Source: Microbacterium rhizosphaerae (GTDB taxonomy: Bacteria > Actinomycetota > Actinomycetes > Actinomycetales > Microbacteriaceae). Taken from it: DNA of 64,000 nucleotides. How positions within the stretch are numbered: the first letter of the stretch is position 1; each line of letters begins with the position of its first letter. Location: positions 2,976,001-3,040,000 of the forward strand of contig NZ_CP139368.1 of NCBI RefSeq assembly GCF_034120055.1, read 5' to 3'. Position numbers and translations under genes: made by a program. Under the pieces are notes generated by a model. The model saw only the letters and a program-made list of their open reading frames with translations. It was not told where the DNA came from and searched no databases. Positions 10,630 to 19,590 of this stretch are shown here, piece by piece.

Positions 10630-11493
10630 TCACACCATGCTCTTGGGGTGCCACACCGTCTTGATCTCGGTCAGCGACGTGATCCGCTGGAGGCTCGGGG
10701 GCGCAGCATCCTTCCCGCCCTGCGGCGGGATGATGCGGGTCAGGGTGTCCGCGGCGGCGATCTGCAGGTCGACCCAGTCGAGCTCCCCGGCGCCGGTGAG
10801 ATCCAGAGCGCGGACGTCGGGATGCGAGGCCAGCCACGGCGCGAGCTCGGCCGCGGATCCCGTGAGGACGTTCACGACGCCGCCCGGCACGTCGCTCGTC
10901 GCGAGCACCTCGGCCAGGCTGATCGCCGAGAGCGGGAACCGCTCGCTCGCGATCACGACGACCGTGTTGCCCGACACGAGCGCCGGAGCGACCACCGAGA
11001 CGAAGCCGAGGAGTGCCGAGTCCTGCGGCGCGACGATTCCGACGACGCCGGTCGGCTCGGGCACCGAGATGTTGAAGTACGGGCCGGCGACCGGGTTGGC
11101 GTTGCCGGCGACCTGGGCGAACTTGTCGGTCCACCCGGCGTACCAGACCCACCGGTCGATGGCCTCGTCGACCTCGGCGCGGGCCTCCGCGACCGTGGCG
11201 CCGGTCTGCGCCGTGATCTCGTCGACGAACTGCGCTCTGCGGCCCTCGAGGATCTCCGCGACGCGGTAGAGCACCTGGCCGCGGTTGTACGCCGTGGCTC
11301 CCGCCCAGCCCTTGCCCGCGGCGACCGCGGCCGACACCGCATCCCGCGCGTCCTTGCGGGACGCCTTCGCCGCATTGGCGAGGAAGCCGCCATCCGGAGT
11401 GGCGACCGCGAAGGTGCGTCCCGACTCGCTGCGCGGGAACGCCCCGCCGATGAAGAGCTTGTAGGTCTTCGGAACCGTCAGCCGCGTGCTCAC
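10630..11493 (-). CDS. Truncated aldehyde-dehydrogenase-like protein (ALDH16-type second domain)
   Basis: A 287-aa protein that aligns with the N-terminal cofactor half of ALDH (KLFIGGAFPRSESGRTFAVA, then VPEPTGVVGIVAPQDSALLG near residue 145). It stops before the catalytic domain, whereas typical ALDHs are about 480-500 aa. The general-base Glu and nucleophilic Cys motifs present in its neighbour are absent, and where FTGS would be it reads LDLTGAGELDW. It is probably a non-catalytic partner of the upstream ALDH, comparable to the degenerate domain of two-domain ALDH16 proteins. Start GTG at 11493 overlaps the ALDH stop by 4 nt. Nothing downstream suggests a recent frameshift. Confidence 0.8.
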   Translation of the reverse strand: MSTRLTVPKTYKLFIGGAFPRSESGRTFAVATPDGGFLANAAKASRKDARDAVSAAVAAGKGWAGATAYNRGQVLYRVAEILEGRRAQFVDEITAQTGATVAEARAEVDEAIDRWVWYAGWTDKFAQVAGNANPVAGPYFNISVPEPTGVVGIVAPQDSALLGFVSVVAPALVSGNTVVVIASERFPLSAISLAEVLATSDVPGGVVNVLTGSAAELAPWLASHPDVRALDLTGAGELDWVDLQIAAADTLTRIIPPQGGKDAAPPSLQRITSLTEIKTVWHPKSMV

Positions 11494-12929
11494 GCCGCCC
11501 CCTTCAGGTAGGCGAGAAGGCCCTGGCGGCCACCCTCGCGACCATAGCCCGACTCCTTGTAGCCCCCGAAGGGGCTCGTGGGGTCGAACCTGTTGAACGT
11601 GTTGGCCCACACGACGCCGGCGCGCAGGCGGTCGGCGACCGCGAGGATGCGGCTGCCCTTGTCGGTCCAGATGCCGGCGGACAGGCCGTACGGCGTGTTG
11701 TTGGCCTTCTCGATCGCCTCCGCGGGTGTGCGGAACGTCAGCACCGAGAGGACCGGCCCGAAGACCTCGTCGCGGGCGATGCGGTGGCTCGTCTGCACGT
11801 TCGTGAAGATCGTCGGTGCGAACCAGAAGCCGCGATCCGGGATGACGCAGTCCGCCGTCCAGCGCTCGGCACCCTCCTGCTCGCCGATGTCGCTGAGCTC
11901 GCGGATGCGCTGGAGCTGCTCGGCGGAGTTGATCGCGCCGATGTCGGTGTTCTTGTCGAGCGGGTCGCCCAGCCGCAGCGTCGACAGCCGGTTCTTGAGG
12001 CGGTCCATGACCTCGTCGTGGATCGACTCCTGCACGAGCAGGCGGCTGCCCGCACAGCACACGTGGCCCTGGTTGAAGAAGATGCCGTTGACGATGCCCT
12101 CGACGGCCTGATCGATCGGCGCGTCGTCGAACACGATGTTCGCGGCCTTGCCGCCGAGCTCGAGGGTGAGGCTCTTGCCGCTGCCGGCCACCGACTTGGC
12201 GATCGCGCGGCCGACGGCGGTCGAGCCGGTGAAGGCGACCTTGTTCACGTCGGGATGCGCGACCACCGCGGCGCCCGTCGCACCCGCGCCGGTCACGATG
12301 TTCACGACGCCGGCGGGCAGATCGGCCTGCTGCAGGATCTCGGCGAAGATGAGCGCCGACAGCGGCGTCGTCTCGGCCGGCTTGAGCACGACGGTGTTCC
12401 CCGCCGCGAGCGCCGGAGCGACCTTCCACGCGAGCATCAGCAGCGGGAAGTTCCACGGGATCACCTGACCGGCGACACCGTGCGCGCGCGGGTTCGCGCC
12501 CAGCCCGGCGTAGTCGAGCTTGTCGGCCCAGCCGGCGTAGGAGAAGAACCAGGCGGCGACCAGCGGCACGTCGACGTCACGGCTCTCCTTGATGGGCTTG
12601 CCGTTGTCGAGGCTCTCCGCGACCGCCAGCTCGCGGGCGCGCTCCTGGACGAGCCGCGCGATGCGATAGAGGTACTTGCCGCGCTCGCGCCCGCTCATCT
12701 TCGACCACACCTTGTCGTAGGCCCGGCGGGCGGCCGCGACCGCCGCATCCACATCCGCCTCCGACGCCTCGGCCACCGTCGCGATGTGCGACTCGTCGGC
12801 GGGCGAGATCGTCGCGAACGTCCCGCCGCTGCCCTCGCGGAACTCGCCGTCGATGAACAGGCCGTAGTCGTCGCGCAGGTTCAGGATGGCGCGCGACTCG
12901 GGAGCCGGCGCGTATTCGAGAAAGCTCAT
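11490..12929 (-). CDS. Aldehyde dehydrogenase (NAD(P)+), full length
   Basis: A 479-aa ALDH that oxidises an aldehyde to an acid. In this operon the likely substrate is acetaldehyde released by DERA (inference from context). Visible motifs are VIPWNFPLLMLAWKVAPALA, VAFTGSTAVGRAI, LELGGKAANIVF with general base Glu257, and FFNQGHVCCAGSR with nucleophile Cys291. The C-terminus FGGYKESGYGREGG is intact. ATG at 12929 has GAGGACGG upstream. It is 11 bp from deoC and overlaps the truncated ALDH. Confidence 0.92.
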   Translation of the reverse strand: MSFLEYAPAPESRAILNLRDDYGLFIDGEFREGSGGTFATISPADESHIATVAEASEADVDAAVAAARRAYDKVWSKMSGRERGKYLYRIARLVQERARELAVAESLDNGKPIKESRDVDVPLVAAWFFSYAGWADKLDYAGLGANPRAHGVAGQVIPWNFPLLMLAWKVAPALAAGNTVVLKPAETTPLSALIFAEILQQADLPAGVVNIVTGAGATGAAVVAHPDVNKVAFTGSTAVGRAIAKSVAGSGKSLTLELGGKAANIVFDDAPIDQAVEGIVNGIFFNQGHVCCAGSRLLVQESIHDEVMDRLKNRLSTLRLGDPLDKNTDIGAINSAEQLQRIRELSDIGEQEGAERWTADCVIPDRGFWFAPTIFTNVQTSHRIARDEVFGPVLSVLTFRTPAEAIEKANNTPYGLSAGIWTDKGSRILAVADRLRAGVVWANTFNRFDPTSPFGGYKESGYGREGGRQGLLAYLKGAA

Positions 12930-12940
12930 GCTGTCCGTCC

Positions 12941-13948
12941 TCAATCGATCGTCACGTAGTCGGCGCCGGCGTAGTGGCCGGTCGCGAGCTTCTGCCGCTG
13001 GCGCAGCACGTCGTTGAGCAGGCTCGAGGCGCCGAATCGGAACAGGTGCGGCTGCAGCCACTCCTCGCCGACGGTCTCGGCCACCGTCACCAGGTACTTG
13101 ATGGCGTCCTTCGACGTGCGGATGCCGCCCGCCGGCTTCACGCCGATGCGCTCACCGGTGAGCCGGTGCCAGTCGCGCACCACTTCGAGCATCAGGAGCG
13201 TGACCGGCAGCGTCGCTGCCGGCGAGACCTTGCCGGTGGAGGTCTTGATGAAGTCGCCCCCCGCGAGGATCGCGAGCCACGACGCGCGCTTGACGTTGTC
13301 GTACGTGTTGAGCTCACCCGTCTCGAGGATGACCTTGAGGGATGCATACGTCCCGTCGGCGCGGCGGCAGGCCTGCTTGACGCGCGCGATCTGCTCGAAC
13401 ACCAGGTGATAGCGCCCGGCGAGGAACGCCCCGCGGTCGATGACCATGTCGATCTCATCCGCTCCGTCGGCGACGGCCTCGGCCGTGTCCGCCAGTTTGA
13501 TGTCGAGGGATGCTCGTCCGCTCGGGAATGCCGTCGCGACAGCGGCCACACTCACGAGGCCGTCGTCGGGGTCGCCGTGCGCGGCTCCCAGTGCCTCGAT
13601 CGCGGAGGGCACCATGTCGCCGTAGACGCAGACGGCCGCCACCCGCGGGCAGGTCGGGTCGCCGGCATCCGGGGTCAGCGCCTTCGCGACGAGCGACCGC
13701 ACCTTGCCCGGCGTGTCCGCGCCCTCGAGGGTCGTCAAGTCGATGAGCGAGATGATCTTGTCGAGCGCCCACGCCTTGGAGGTGGTCTTGATCGAGCGGG
13801 TGCCGAGGGATGCGGCACGCTGCTCGAGGCCCACGGCATCCACTCCCGGAAGCCCGTGCAGGAACCGGCGCAGGGTCGCATCGTCGGGCTCTCCGCCGAG
13901 GAGCTCGAGCGCGCGCTCCTCCGACCTCTGGATCTCCGTCGAACTCAT
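12941..13948 (-). CDS. deoC: Deoxyribose-phosphate aldolase (DERA)
   Basis: Class I aldolase that splits 2-deoxyribose 5-phosphate into glyceraldehyde 3-phosphate and acetaldehyde. The product is 335 aa. The Schiff-base lysine is in GGDFIKTSTGKVSPAAT and the second active-site lysine in IGVKPAGGIRT. It is longer than the 259-aa E. coli enzyme, with an extra N-terminal segment of roughly 60 residues, as in the longer DERA class. ATG at 13948 has GGAGG 6 nt upstream and overlaps the regulator stop (ATGA). Confidence 0.95.
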   Translation of the reverse strand: MSSTEIQRSEERALELLGGEPDDATLRRFLHGLPGVDAVGLEQRAASLGTRSIKTTSKAWALDKIISLIDLTTLEGADTPGKVRSLVAKALTPDAGDPTCPRVAAVCVYGDMVPSAIEALGAAHGDPDDGLVSVAAVATAFPSGRASLDIKLADTAEAVADGADEIDMVIDRGAFLAGRYHLVFEQIARVKQACRRADGTYASLKVILETGELNTYDNVKRASWLAILAGGDFIKTSTGKVSPAATLPVTLLMLEVVRDWHRLTGERIGVKPAGGIRTSKDAIKYLVTVAETVGEEWLQPHLFRFGASSLLNDVLRQRQKLATGHYAGADYVTID

Positions 13949-14874
13949 GAATCCTCCAGCATTGCTCGGGCTGTCGCTTCGTCCATCACCGCGATGTTGC
14001 ACAGGCCGGCCGTGATGACCGTCCGTGCGATGTCGTGCTTCGCCGCTCCCGCCGTCACGAAGATCGCGCGGTCGGCGTTCCTCAGGGCGTCGAGCCCGAT
14101 GCCGACAGTACGCGCATCGAGCTCCGGGTTGACGATGTTCCCGTCCGCGTCGATGTACCGTCCGAGCACGTCGCCGACGGCGCCGCGGCGGGCGAGCTCG
14201 GCGATGTCCTCGGCGGTGAGGTAGCCGTTCTCGACGTGCGCGGAGGTCGGGTCGACCGCCCCCGCGGTGAACAGGTAGGTCTGCGCGTGGGCGGCCTGGT
14301 CCAGGACGCCGGCGACGACGCGATCGGCCTCGATCGCCCGCTTCGTCTCGACGCGCTCGAGGATGGCCGGGCTGGGAAGCAGCATGGCGTGCCCGTGACC
14401 GCGCTGCGCGATGGTGGCGGCGAGGCTCGCGGCATTGCCGGTCCGGCGGTTCGTCGTCACGCCGCCGTTGGTCTGGACCACCGTGACCCCGTTGGCCCAT
14501 CCGTCCGGCAGCGCTTCGGAGACCGCCGTGAGCGTACGGCCCCAACTCACCGCGAGCGTCCGGGGCACCGGGCGCAGCGACGTGAGATAGTCCGCGGCGG
14601 CCTGCGCCACGCGGTCGAGTTCCAGTCCCTCGGGGGCGGGCGCGACGATGGCGGCCTTCAGCCCGAACCGCTCGCACAGCTGCCGCTCCAGCGTGAGCCG
14701 GCGCGCGCGGGGATGCACGATCTCGATGCGGACGATGCCCTGCTCCCGGGCCTGCGCGAGCAGGCGGCCGGCCTTCCAGCGGGAGATGCCGAGGAGGGCG
14801 CCGATCTCGTCCTGCGTCTTGCCCTCGTCGTAGGCCAGTTCGGCCACGCGCACGGCGAGCAGCTCGTCTTCCAC
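13945..14874 (-). CDS. SorC/DeoR-type sugar-binding transcriptional regulator
   Basis: Local regulator of the deoC operon. The N-terminal HTH reads LAYDEGKTQDEIGALLGISRWKAGRLLAQA (about residues 12-41), followed by a SorC sugar-phosphate-binding domain with VSWGRTLTAV and VQTNGG. The effector is probably a deoxyribose phosphate (inference from the operon). The GTG at 14874 is preferred: AAGGAGG sits 5 nt before it, giving 309 aa. The ATG 18 nt further upstream lies right behind the TACGCT box and has no ribosome site, although a start there is possible. Confidence 0.88.
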   Translation of the reverse strand: MEDELLAVRVAELAYDEGKTQDEIGALLGISRWKAGRLLAQAREQGIVRIEIVHPRARRLTLERQLCERFGLKAAIVAPAPEGLELDRVAQAAADYLTSLRPVPRTLAVSWGRTLTAVSEALPDGWANGVTVVQTNGGVTTNRRTGNAASLAATIAQRGHGHAMLLPSPAILERVETKRAIEADRVVAGVLDQAAHAQTYLFTAGAVDPTSAHVENGYLTAEDIAELARRGAVGDVLGRYIDADGNIVNPELDARTVGIGLDALRNADRAIFVTAGAAKHDIARTVITAGLCNIAVMDEATARAMLEDS

Positions 14875-14894
14875 GGCATCCTCCTTCGCCATCC

Positions 14895-14900
14895 AGCGTA
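14895..14900 (-). promoter_or_regulatory. Predicted -10 box of the sorC-deoC-ALDH operon
   Basis: TACGCT on the minus strand. With normal spacing the transcript would begin near 14888, directly before the AAGGAGG ribosome site of the GTG start at 14874. Confidence 0.4.
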
Positions 14901-15001
14901 GGACGGGACACCCGAACGCGCACGCGCTTGCTCACATGAGCAGCAGAGGAGCCGACGGATGCGCAGACGCTGGCGGCGTCCGGTGCTCGAGCCTGCCGGC
15001 C

Positions 15002-15955
15002 TCAGCTCAAGGCGGCGCGCACGCGGCCGACATCCTCGGCCATCTGGGCCTTCAACGCCTCGACGCCGCCGAACGCGACCATCCCCCGGATGCGAGAGGT
15101 GAACTGCACCTCGACGCTGTGGCCGTAGAGGTCGAGGTCGACCTCGTCGAGGACGTACGCCTCGACCTGGCGCAGGGGCACGTCGTCGAACGTGGGGTTC
15201 GTCCCGACGCTGATCGCGGCGGGATACCGCGTGCCTGAGCGCAAACCCTCGGCCTGGTCGATGAGCCAGCCTGCGTACACGCCGTCGGCCGGCACGAAGC
15301 CCTCGAGCTCCTGCGACAGGTTCGCAGTCGGATACCCGAGCTCGCGGCCGCGCTTGAGTCCATGGACGACCTCGCCCCACACCGATGGGGCGCGGCCGAG
15401 CAGGCGACTCGCCGCCTCCACCTCGCCTGCGGACAGCAGCTCGCGGATCCACGTCGACGACACGCGACGCTCGCCTTCGATCTCCCGGATGTCGTCGACG
15501 ACGTCGACACGGAACCCGAGCGACGCCCCCATCTGCGTCAGGAGCTGCGGAGTGCCGGCGCCGCCACGCCCGAATCGGAAGTCGCGTCCCACCATGATCG
15601 TGACCGCGCCGAGCGCGCCCACGAGGAAGTTCCGGACGAAGTCCTCGGCCGGGATGCCGGCCAGCTTGGCATCGAAGTGCAACACGAGCGTCGCGTCGAC
15701 CCCGGCCTCGTCGAGCAGGTGCAGCTTCTGCGTGAGGCCCACGAGGTCGTCCGGGCAGATCTCCGGGCGCAGGGTGCGCAGCGGATTCCGGTCGAACGTG
15801 ACCGCCACGACCCGTGCGCCGCTGGGGGCGGCATCCACGCGCGCACGCTCGATCACCGCGCGGTGGCCGGCGTGCACGCCGTCGAACTTGCCGATCGCGA
15901 CCACCGACGGCCCGAAGCCCTCCGGGACCTCGGCGGGATCGTGGAAGACGATCAT
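15002..15955 (-). CDS. ribF: Bifunctional riboflavin kinase / FAD synthetase
   Basis: Converts riboflavin to FMN and then FAD. The 317-aa protein has an N-terminal nucleotidyltransferase domain (VVAIGKFDGVHAGHRAVIERA, residues about 17-37; STWIRELLSAGEV near 165) and a C-terminal kinase domain (GRELGYPTANL, GVYAGWL, PAAISVGTNPTF, VEAYVLD). The ATG at 15955 overlaps the stop of the upstream membrane protein by 4 nt, so it is the last gene of the kinase-truB operon. Confidence 0.95.
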   Translation of the reverse strand: MIVFHDPAEVPEGFGPSVVAIGKFDGVHAGHRAVIERARVDAAPSGARVVAVTFDRNPLRTLRPEICPDDLVGLTQKLHLLDEAGVDATLVLHFDAKLAGIPAEDFVRNFLVGALGAVTIMVGRDFRFGRGGAGTPQLLTQMGASLGFRVDVVDDIREIEGERRVSSTWIRELLSAGEVEAASRLLGRAPSVWGEVVHGLKRGRELGYPTANLSQELEGFVPADGVYAGWLIDQAEGLRSGTRYPAAISVGTNPTFDDVPLRQVEAYVLDEVDLDLYGHSVEVQFTSRIRGMVAFGGVEALKAQMAEDVGRVRAALS

Positions 15956-16452
15956 CGCGCCACCGTGCCTGCGGCATCCGTCGATCGCGGACCGTCGTCG
16001 CGCGGTGGGTGCTTCACGAGCCACCACATGCCGAGGAACGGAAGCACGAGCGGCACGAACACGTATCCCATGCCGTAGAAGGACCACACGGTCGCTTCGG
16101 GGAACAGCTCGGGTCGGATGACGCTCAGCGTGCCGATGGCGAGAACTCCCGCCATCTCGAAGCTGATCGTCACCCAGGCGACGCGGTACCAGACCTTGGA
16201 ACCGGCGAAGACCAGCGCCAGGGTCGCGACGATGTAGACGACCGCCGAGACCGCGGAGAGCGTGAAGGCGAGCGGTGCCTTGTCGAAGCGCTCGATGATC
16301 TGCACGAGCGAGCGGCCGAAGGCGCCGACGGCGAGGATCGCGTAGACGATCACGAGCACGCGGCCCACGCCGGTCATACGTCGGCGACGCGGCTTTCCGG
16401 GGACCGACCCGGCGTTCTCGGGGGCAGTCCCTGCAGTGTCGGGGGAAGTCAT
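15952..16452 (-). CDS. Hypothetical four-helix membrane protein
   Basis: About 166 aa. A Pro/Ala-rich and basic N-terminus (GKPRRRRMTGVG) is followed by four hydrophobic helices, ending at VFVPLVLPFLGMWWLVKHPP. Function is unknown. It sits between truB and ribF and overlaps ribF by 4 nt, so it is co-expressed with them. The start at 16452 (MTSPDTAG) is one choice; another ATG at 16464 adds four residues, and neither has a strong ribosome site. Confidence 0.75.
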   Translation of the reverse strand: MTSPDTAGTAPENAGSVPGKPRRRRMTGVGRVLVIVYAILAVGAFGRSLVQIIERFDKAPLAFTLSAVSAVVYIVATLALVFAGSKVWYRVAWVTISFEMAGVLAIGTLSVIRPELFPEATVWSFYGMGYVFVPLVLPFLGMWWLVKHPPRDDGPRSTDAAGTVAR

Positions 16453-16495
16453 AGCGCCCACCATCCTAATTCCGCGACGCCGGACGACCGCCCGC

Positions 16496-16864
16496 TCAGG
16501 AGCCCTGCACGGTCCAGATGACCTGCATGCGCCACACCATGACGGCCACCGCGAGCGCGGCGATGCCCATGATCACCGTGCTCCACCGGCTCCGCTCGAG
16601 AAGCGCCCACACGACGGCAGCGGGCGGGATCAGCACGGCTGTGACGAGGTAGACCCAGAACTCGAGGAGGCTCCCGGTGGGCGGGTTGCCGGCGAACGGC
16701 GCGATGATCGAGATCACGACCTGTGCGATGAGGCCCAGTTCGAGCAGGCCCAGGATGCCGACCGTGAGGTCGCTCGGGCGGCGTCCGGCGAGTCCCAGCA
16801 CGACGCACAGAAGCCCGCCGAGGGCGGCGATGGCCACCAGGATGTAGGTGAACCACAGGATCAT
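16496..16864 (-). CDS. Hypothetical four-helix membrane protein
   Basis: A 122-aa protein that is almost entirely hydrophobic, starting MILWFTYILVAIAALGGLLC and ending VMVWRMQVIWTVQGS. Four membrane helices are predicted. No known family is recognised. Its ATG overlaps the truB stop (ATGA), and the next membrane-protein gene follows after 43 bp. Confidence 0.75.
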   Translation of the reverse strand: MILWFTYILVAIAALGGLLCVVLGLAGRRPSDLTVGILGLLELGLIAQVVISIIAPFAGNPPTGSLLEFWVYLVTAVLIPPAAVVWALLERSRWSTVIMGIAALAVAVMVWRMQVIWTVQGS

Positions 16865-17760
16865 CGGGTCTGCTCCTCGGGCATGTTCATGGCGCTCTTG
16901 AGGTCCGCTCCGCGCCTCTCGACGATCCCGACGAGCGCGCCATGCGGGTCGATCGCGGCGGCGGTGCCGCCGGGGATGCGGTCGGCCGCGCCCGCGAGGC
17001 GCTTGCCGTGCCTCAAGTCGCGGGCCTCGTCGGCCGTCACCTCGAGCCGGCCGAGCACGGACCCTGCGACGGCGGCGGGCGTGCGCAGCGGGGCCTCGGC
17101 GATCGCGTCGACGGATGCGGCGTCCGCCACATCGAACGGTCCGATGCGCGTGCGGCGCAGCGCGGTGAGGTGCCCGCCGACGCCGAGCGAGGCGCCGAGG
17201 TCGCGGGCCAGCGCCCGGATGTACGTGCCGCTCGAGCAGTCGACCACGACGTCGAGGTCGACGACTGCTCCGCCGGTCGGCGAGGCGGTCGTGGTGCGCT
17301 CGCGCACGACGTCGAACCGCGACACGGTGACATCTCGCGCCTTGAGCTCGACCTCCTCGCCCGCGCGGGCGAGGTCGTAGGCCCGGCGGCCGCCCACCTT
17401 GATGGCGGAGACCGTGCTCGGCACCTGCGAAATGCGGCCGGTCAGCGGGGTGATCGCAGCGGCGATCGCGGCGGAGGTCAGGTGCGCGGCATCCGTCGTC
17501 GCGGTGATGGCGCCGTCTGCGTCGTCGGAGTCCGTCGCGACCCCGAGCCGGATCGTCGCCTCGTAGGTCTTGTCGAGTCCGACGATGTAGGTCAGCAGGC
17601 GGGTCGCCTCGTCGACGCCGAGGATCAGCAGCCCCGTCGCCATGGGGTCGAGCGTGCCCGCGTGCCCGATCTTGCGGGTGCCGAGGGCGCGTCGCGCGCG
17701 GGCGACGACGTCGTGCGACGTCACTCCCCCCGGCTTGTCGACGAGCACGATCCCGCCCAT
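16861..17760 (-). CDS. truB: tRNA pseudouridine-55 synthase
   Basis: Isomerises U55 in the T-loop of tRNAs. The 299-aa protein opens MGGIVLVDKPGGVTSHDVVA and has the catalytic motif KIGHAGTLDPMATGLL with Asp38. CSSGTYIRALARDLG and LRRTRIGPF follow in the C-terminal half. The start ATG shares its A with the stop of the kinase gene (TGATG). Its place beside ribF matches the classic nusA-infB-rbfA-truB-ribF order, although rbfA is 4 kb away here. Confidence 0.96.
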   Translation of the reverse strand: MGGIVLVDKPGGVTSHDVVARARRALGTRKIGHAGTLDPMATGLLILGVDEATRLLTYIVGLDKTYEATIRLGVATDSDDADGAITATTDAAHLTSAAIAAAITPLTGRISQVPSTVSAIKVGGRRAYDLARAGEEVELKARDVTVSRFDVVRERTTTASPTGGAVVDLDVVVDCSSGTYIRALARDLGASLGVGGHLTALRRTRIGPFDVADAASVDAIAEAPLRTPAAVAGSVLGRLEVTADEARDLRHGKRLAGAADRIPGGTAAAIDPHGALVGIVERRGADLKSAMNMPEEQTR

Positions 17761-18431
17761 CAGGCGACCCGCCTGGGATGCGCGAGATCGGAGTTGTCGA
17801 TGACGAAGGATGCCGCCTCCCGCGGATGCACCTCGTCGAGGTAGAGCTGCTGGCCGCCGCGCCAGCGCGCGTTGGACGGCGCATCCGGATCCGGGTCTGT
17901 GCCGTCGCGGCCGGCCATGCGCGCGTAGGCCGTCTGCCACGGAACCTCGAGCCAGACGACCCTGTCCCAGATGTCGGCGAGGGACGGCCGCTGCAGGAAG
18001 ATGCCGTCGACGATGAGCACGGCGTCCTGCGGAGCGGTCACCCACCGCGCCTCCACCGGCGCATCCCGCCCCAGGTCGAACGCGGCGAGCTGGAAGCCGG
18101 TCGTCCCGGCGGTGTGCGCATCCCGGAACGGGTCGATCAGCACGCGTCGGAGCGTCGCCTCGTCGTACGAGTCGCGGTAGAAGCCCTCCGGGCTGCGGCG
18201 CCCCATCGCATAGCGCTCGACGCGCGGACGGTGGAAGTCGTCCATGCTCGCGCGGAACACCGTCGAGCCGTCCTCGCCGAACACGTGCGCGAGGCTGTCC
18301 GCGAACATCGTCTTGCCTGAGCCGTCGATGCCGTCTACGCCGACGATGACGCGCCCCGCCGGGAACCAGCGGCGCACCTCGTCGCGCAGAGCCCGCTGCA
18401 GCGTGGTGACGGGCGTGGTGGGCAGGCGCAT
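17760..18431 (-). CDS. Uridine kinase-like P-loop NTPase
   Basis: A 223-aa soluble protein with Walker A motif GVDGIDGSGKTMFADSLA (residues about 31-48), a Walker B-like VLIVDGIFLQRP, and SMDDFHRP and FYRDSYDE segments like those of uridine kinase and pantothenate kinase folds. The substrate is probably a nucleoside or a small hydroxylated metabolite, and it cannot be fixed from the sequence. It is the first gene of the truB-ribF operon. A TAGGCT box lies 6 nt before ATG. Confidence 0.8.
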   Translation of the reverse strand: MRLPTTPVTTLQRALRDEVRRWFPAGRVIVGVDGIDGSGKTMFADSLAHVFGEDGSTVFRASMDDFHRPRVERYAMGRRSPEGFYRDSYDEATLRRVLIDPFRDAHTAGTTGFQLAAFDLGRDAPVEARWVTAPQDAVLIVDGIFLQRPSLADIWDRVVWLEVPWQTAYARMAGRDGTDPDPDAPSNARWRGGQQLYLDEVHPREAASFVIDNSDLAHPRRVA

Positions 18432-18437
18432 GCATCC

Positions 18438-18443
18438 AGCCTA
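18438..18443 (-). promoter_or_regulatory. Predicted -10 box of a leaderless promoter (kinase-truB-ribF operon)
   Basis: TAGGCT followed by 6 nt and the ATG at 18431 on the minus strand. Confidence 0.45.
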
Positions 18444-18502
18444 GGGTTTGCAGTCGGGCCGGGTCTGTGCGGGTGGGGAGTGTCCCTTTTCGCCGGGAAG
18501 CC

Positions 18503-18561
18503 GGTGATTCGGCGGATGTCGGACCGCCTCGGCCGAAACACCCGATATCCGCCGGATCACC
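18503..18561. repeat. Palindromic intergenic element, copy A
   Basis: The arms 18503-18522 and 18542-18561 are 20-bp inverted repeats with two mismatches around a 19-nt loop. The right part (18533-18562) matches copy B at 19618-19647 in 26 of 30 positions. It sits 6 bp beyond the DUF559 stop and may act as a terminator or be a REP/MITE-like element. Confidence 0.65.
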
Positions 18562-18567
18562 GTCGAG

Positions 18568-19482
18568 TCAGTGTGATCCGCCCCGACCCCGATCGTGGTG
18601 CAGACCTTGAGCGACCGCCCGCATGAGCAGGTCCTGCACCTCGTGCCACCGATCGACGACCTGGTGGTACCCCACGCGGATGACGTGATATCCCATGAGC
18701 TTGAGAAGCGCGTCGTGATAGTTGTCGACATCCCGCTGTTCGCCGGCATGGGTGGCGCCGTCGATCTGCAGGACGAGTCGATCCCCGATGAGGAAGTCGA
18801 CTCGATGATCAGCGATCCACACCTGCGGAACGATCCGTAGCCGAAGGAATCTCAGTCGCGGCGTCACGAACGACTCGAGCCCGGAGTCGGACCACGGCGT
18901 GCACTCGTCGCGCAGTCCCCGTGCGGCCGGGCCAAATGACAATCCACGGAGGACCTCTGCGCTGACAAGCCCCTTGTTCAGGGCCGACTCCCAGATGGCG
19001 AGTGCCTCGTCATGGGGCAGGCAGTATGCCACCAGCGCCAGCACATTCTCGATCGGGTCGACGAGGGCGTCGGGATGCCGCGGCACCACCGGTCTCGACC
19101 AGTGCACGTGGTGTCGCGGCGACCCGGCCGGGGCGCGTCCGTGCGACGTCGTGCCCACATGGACCTTGCCGTCGCTCTGGAGTATCCACAGGCCGAGCCT
19201 TCGAGCTTCCGTTATGCACGTCAGAACCACGCCGTCCTCCGCGGCTGCCTCAAGCTGCGGGTCGATGTCAGGGACGGCGAGCCACCCGTGGCCTACGCGC
19301 TTCAACTCGCCCGCCTCGACGGCGAGCGCCTGATAGTGCGGGGAATGTCCGGCTGTCCTGAGCGAGCGTGCCCGCATGATCCCACCGGATGCGCGAACGG
19401 CATCAGCAACGGCCTCTCGGCGGCGGACCGTGCGTGCGCGCACCCTTCGATAAGCGTGTTCGCGTGAACTCTTCGTCGTCAT
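18568..19482 (-). CDS. DUF559 domain protein with N-terminal AbiEi-like winged helix
   Basis: A 304-aa protein. The N-terminal part (REAVADAVRASGGIMRARSLRTAG, then ELKRVGHGWLAVPD) resembles the winged-helix module of AbiEi-type proteins. The C-terminal part carries the DUF559/Vsr-like nuclease fold: VDFLIGDRLVLQIDGATHAG, then RDVDNYHDALLKLMGYHVIRVGY. DUF559 proteins are related to very-short-patch endonucleases, but activity is not proven. The start at 19482 is chosen since the upstream open extension overlaps the second repeat region. The gene is flanked on both sides by the same palindromic repeat, suggesting an inserted cassette. Confidence 0.75.
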   Translation of the reverse strand: MTTKSSREHAYRRVRARTVRRREAVADAVRASGGIMRARSLRTAGHSPHYQALAVEAGELKRVGHGWLAVPDIDPQLEAAAEDGVVLTCITEARRLGLWILQSDGKVHVGTTSHGRAPAGSPRHHVHWSRPVVPRHPDALVDPIENVLALVAYCLPHDEALAIWESALNKGLVSAEVLRGLSFGPAARGLRDECTPWSDSGLESFVTPRLRFLRLRIVPQVWIADHRVDFLIGDRLVLQIDGATHAGEQRDVDNYHDALLKLMGYHVIRVGYHQVVDRWHEVQDLLMRAVAQGLHHDRGRGGSH

Positions 19483-19590
19483 CCGCCCACTGTCGTCGTG
19501 CGGTGCAACCTCGCGCGGCAGCATCCACCGACCAGTGGGTACTCGCGACGGGAAGCCTCGCCGGGAGGAGTCCTCGACCACCCCGTCTGC

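Noticed and set aside
14875..14892. ATG at 14892 as start of the SorC regulator
   Set aside because: It lies only 2 nt from the TACGCT box and lacks a ribosome site, whereas GTG at 14874 has AAGGAGG 5 nt upstream.
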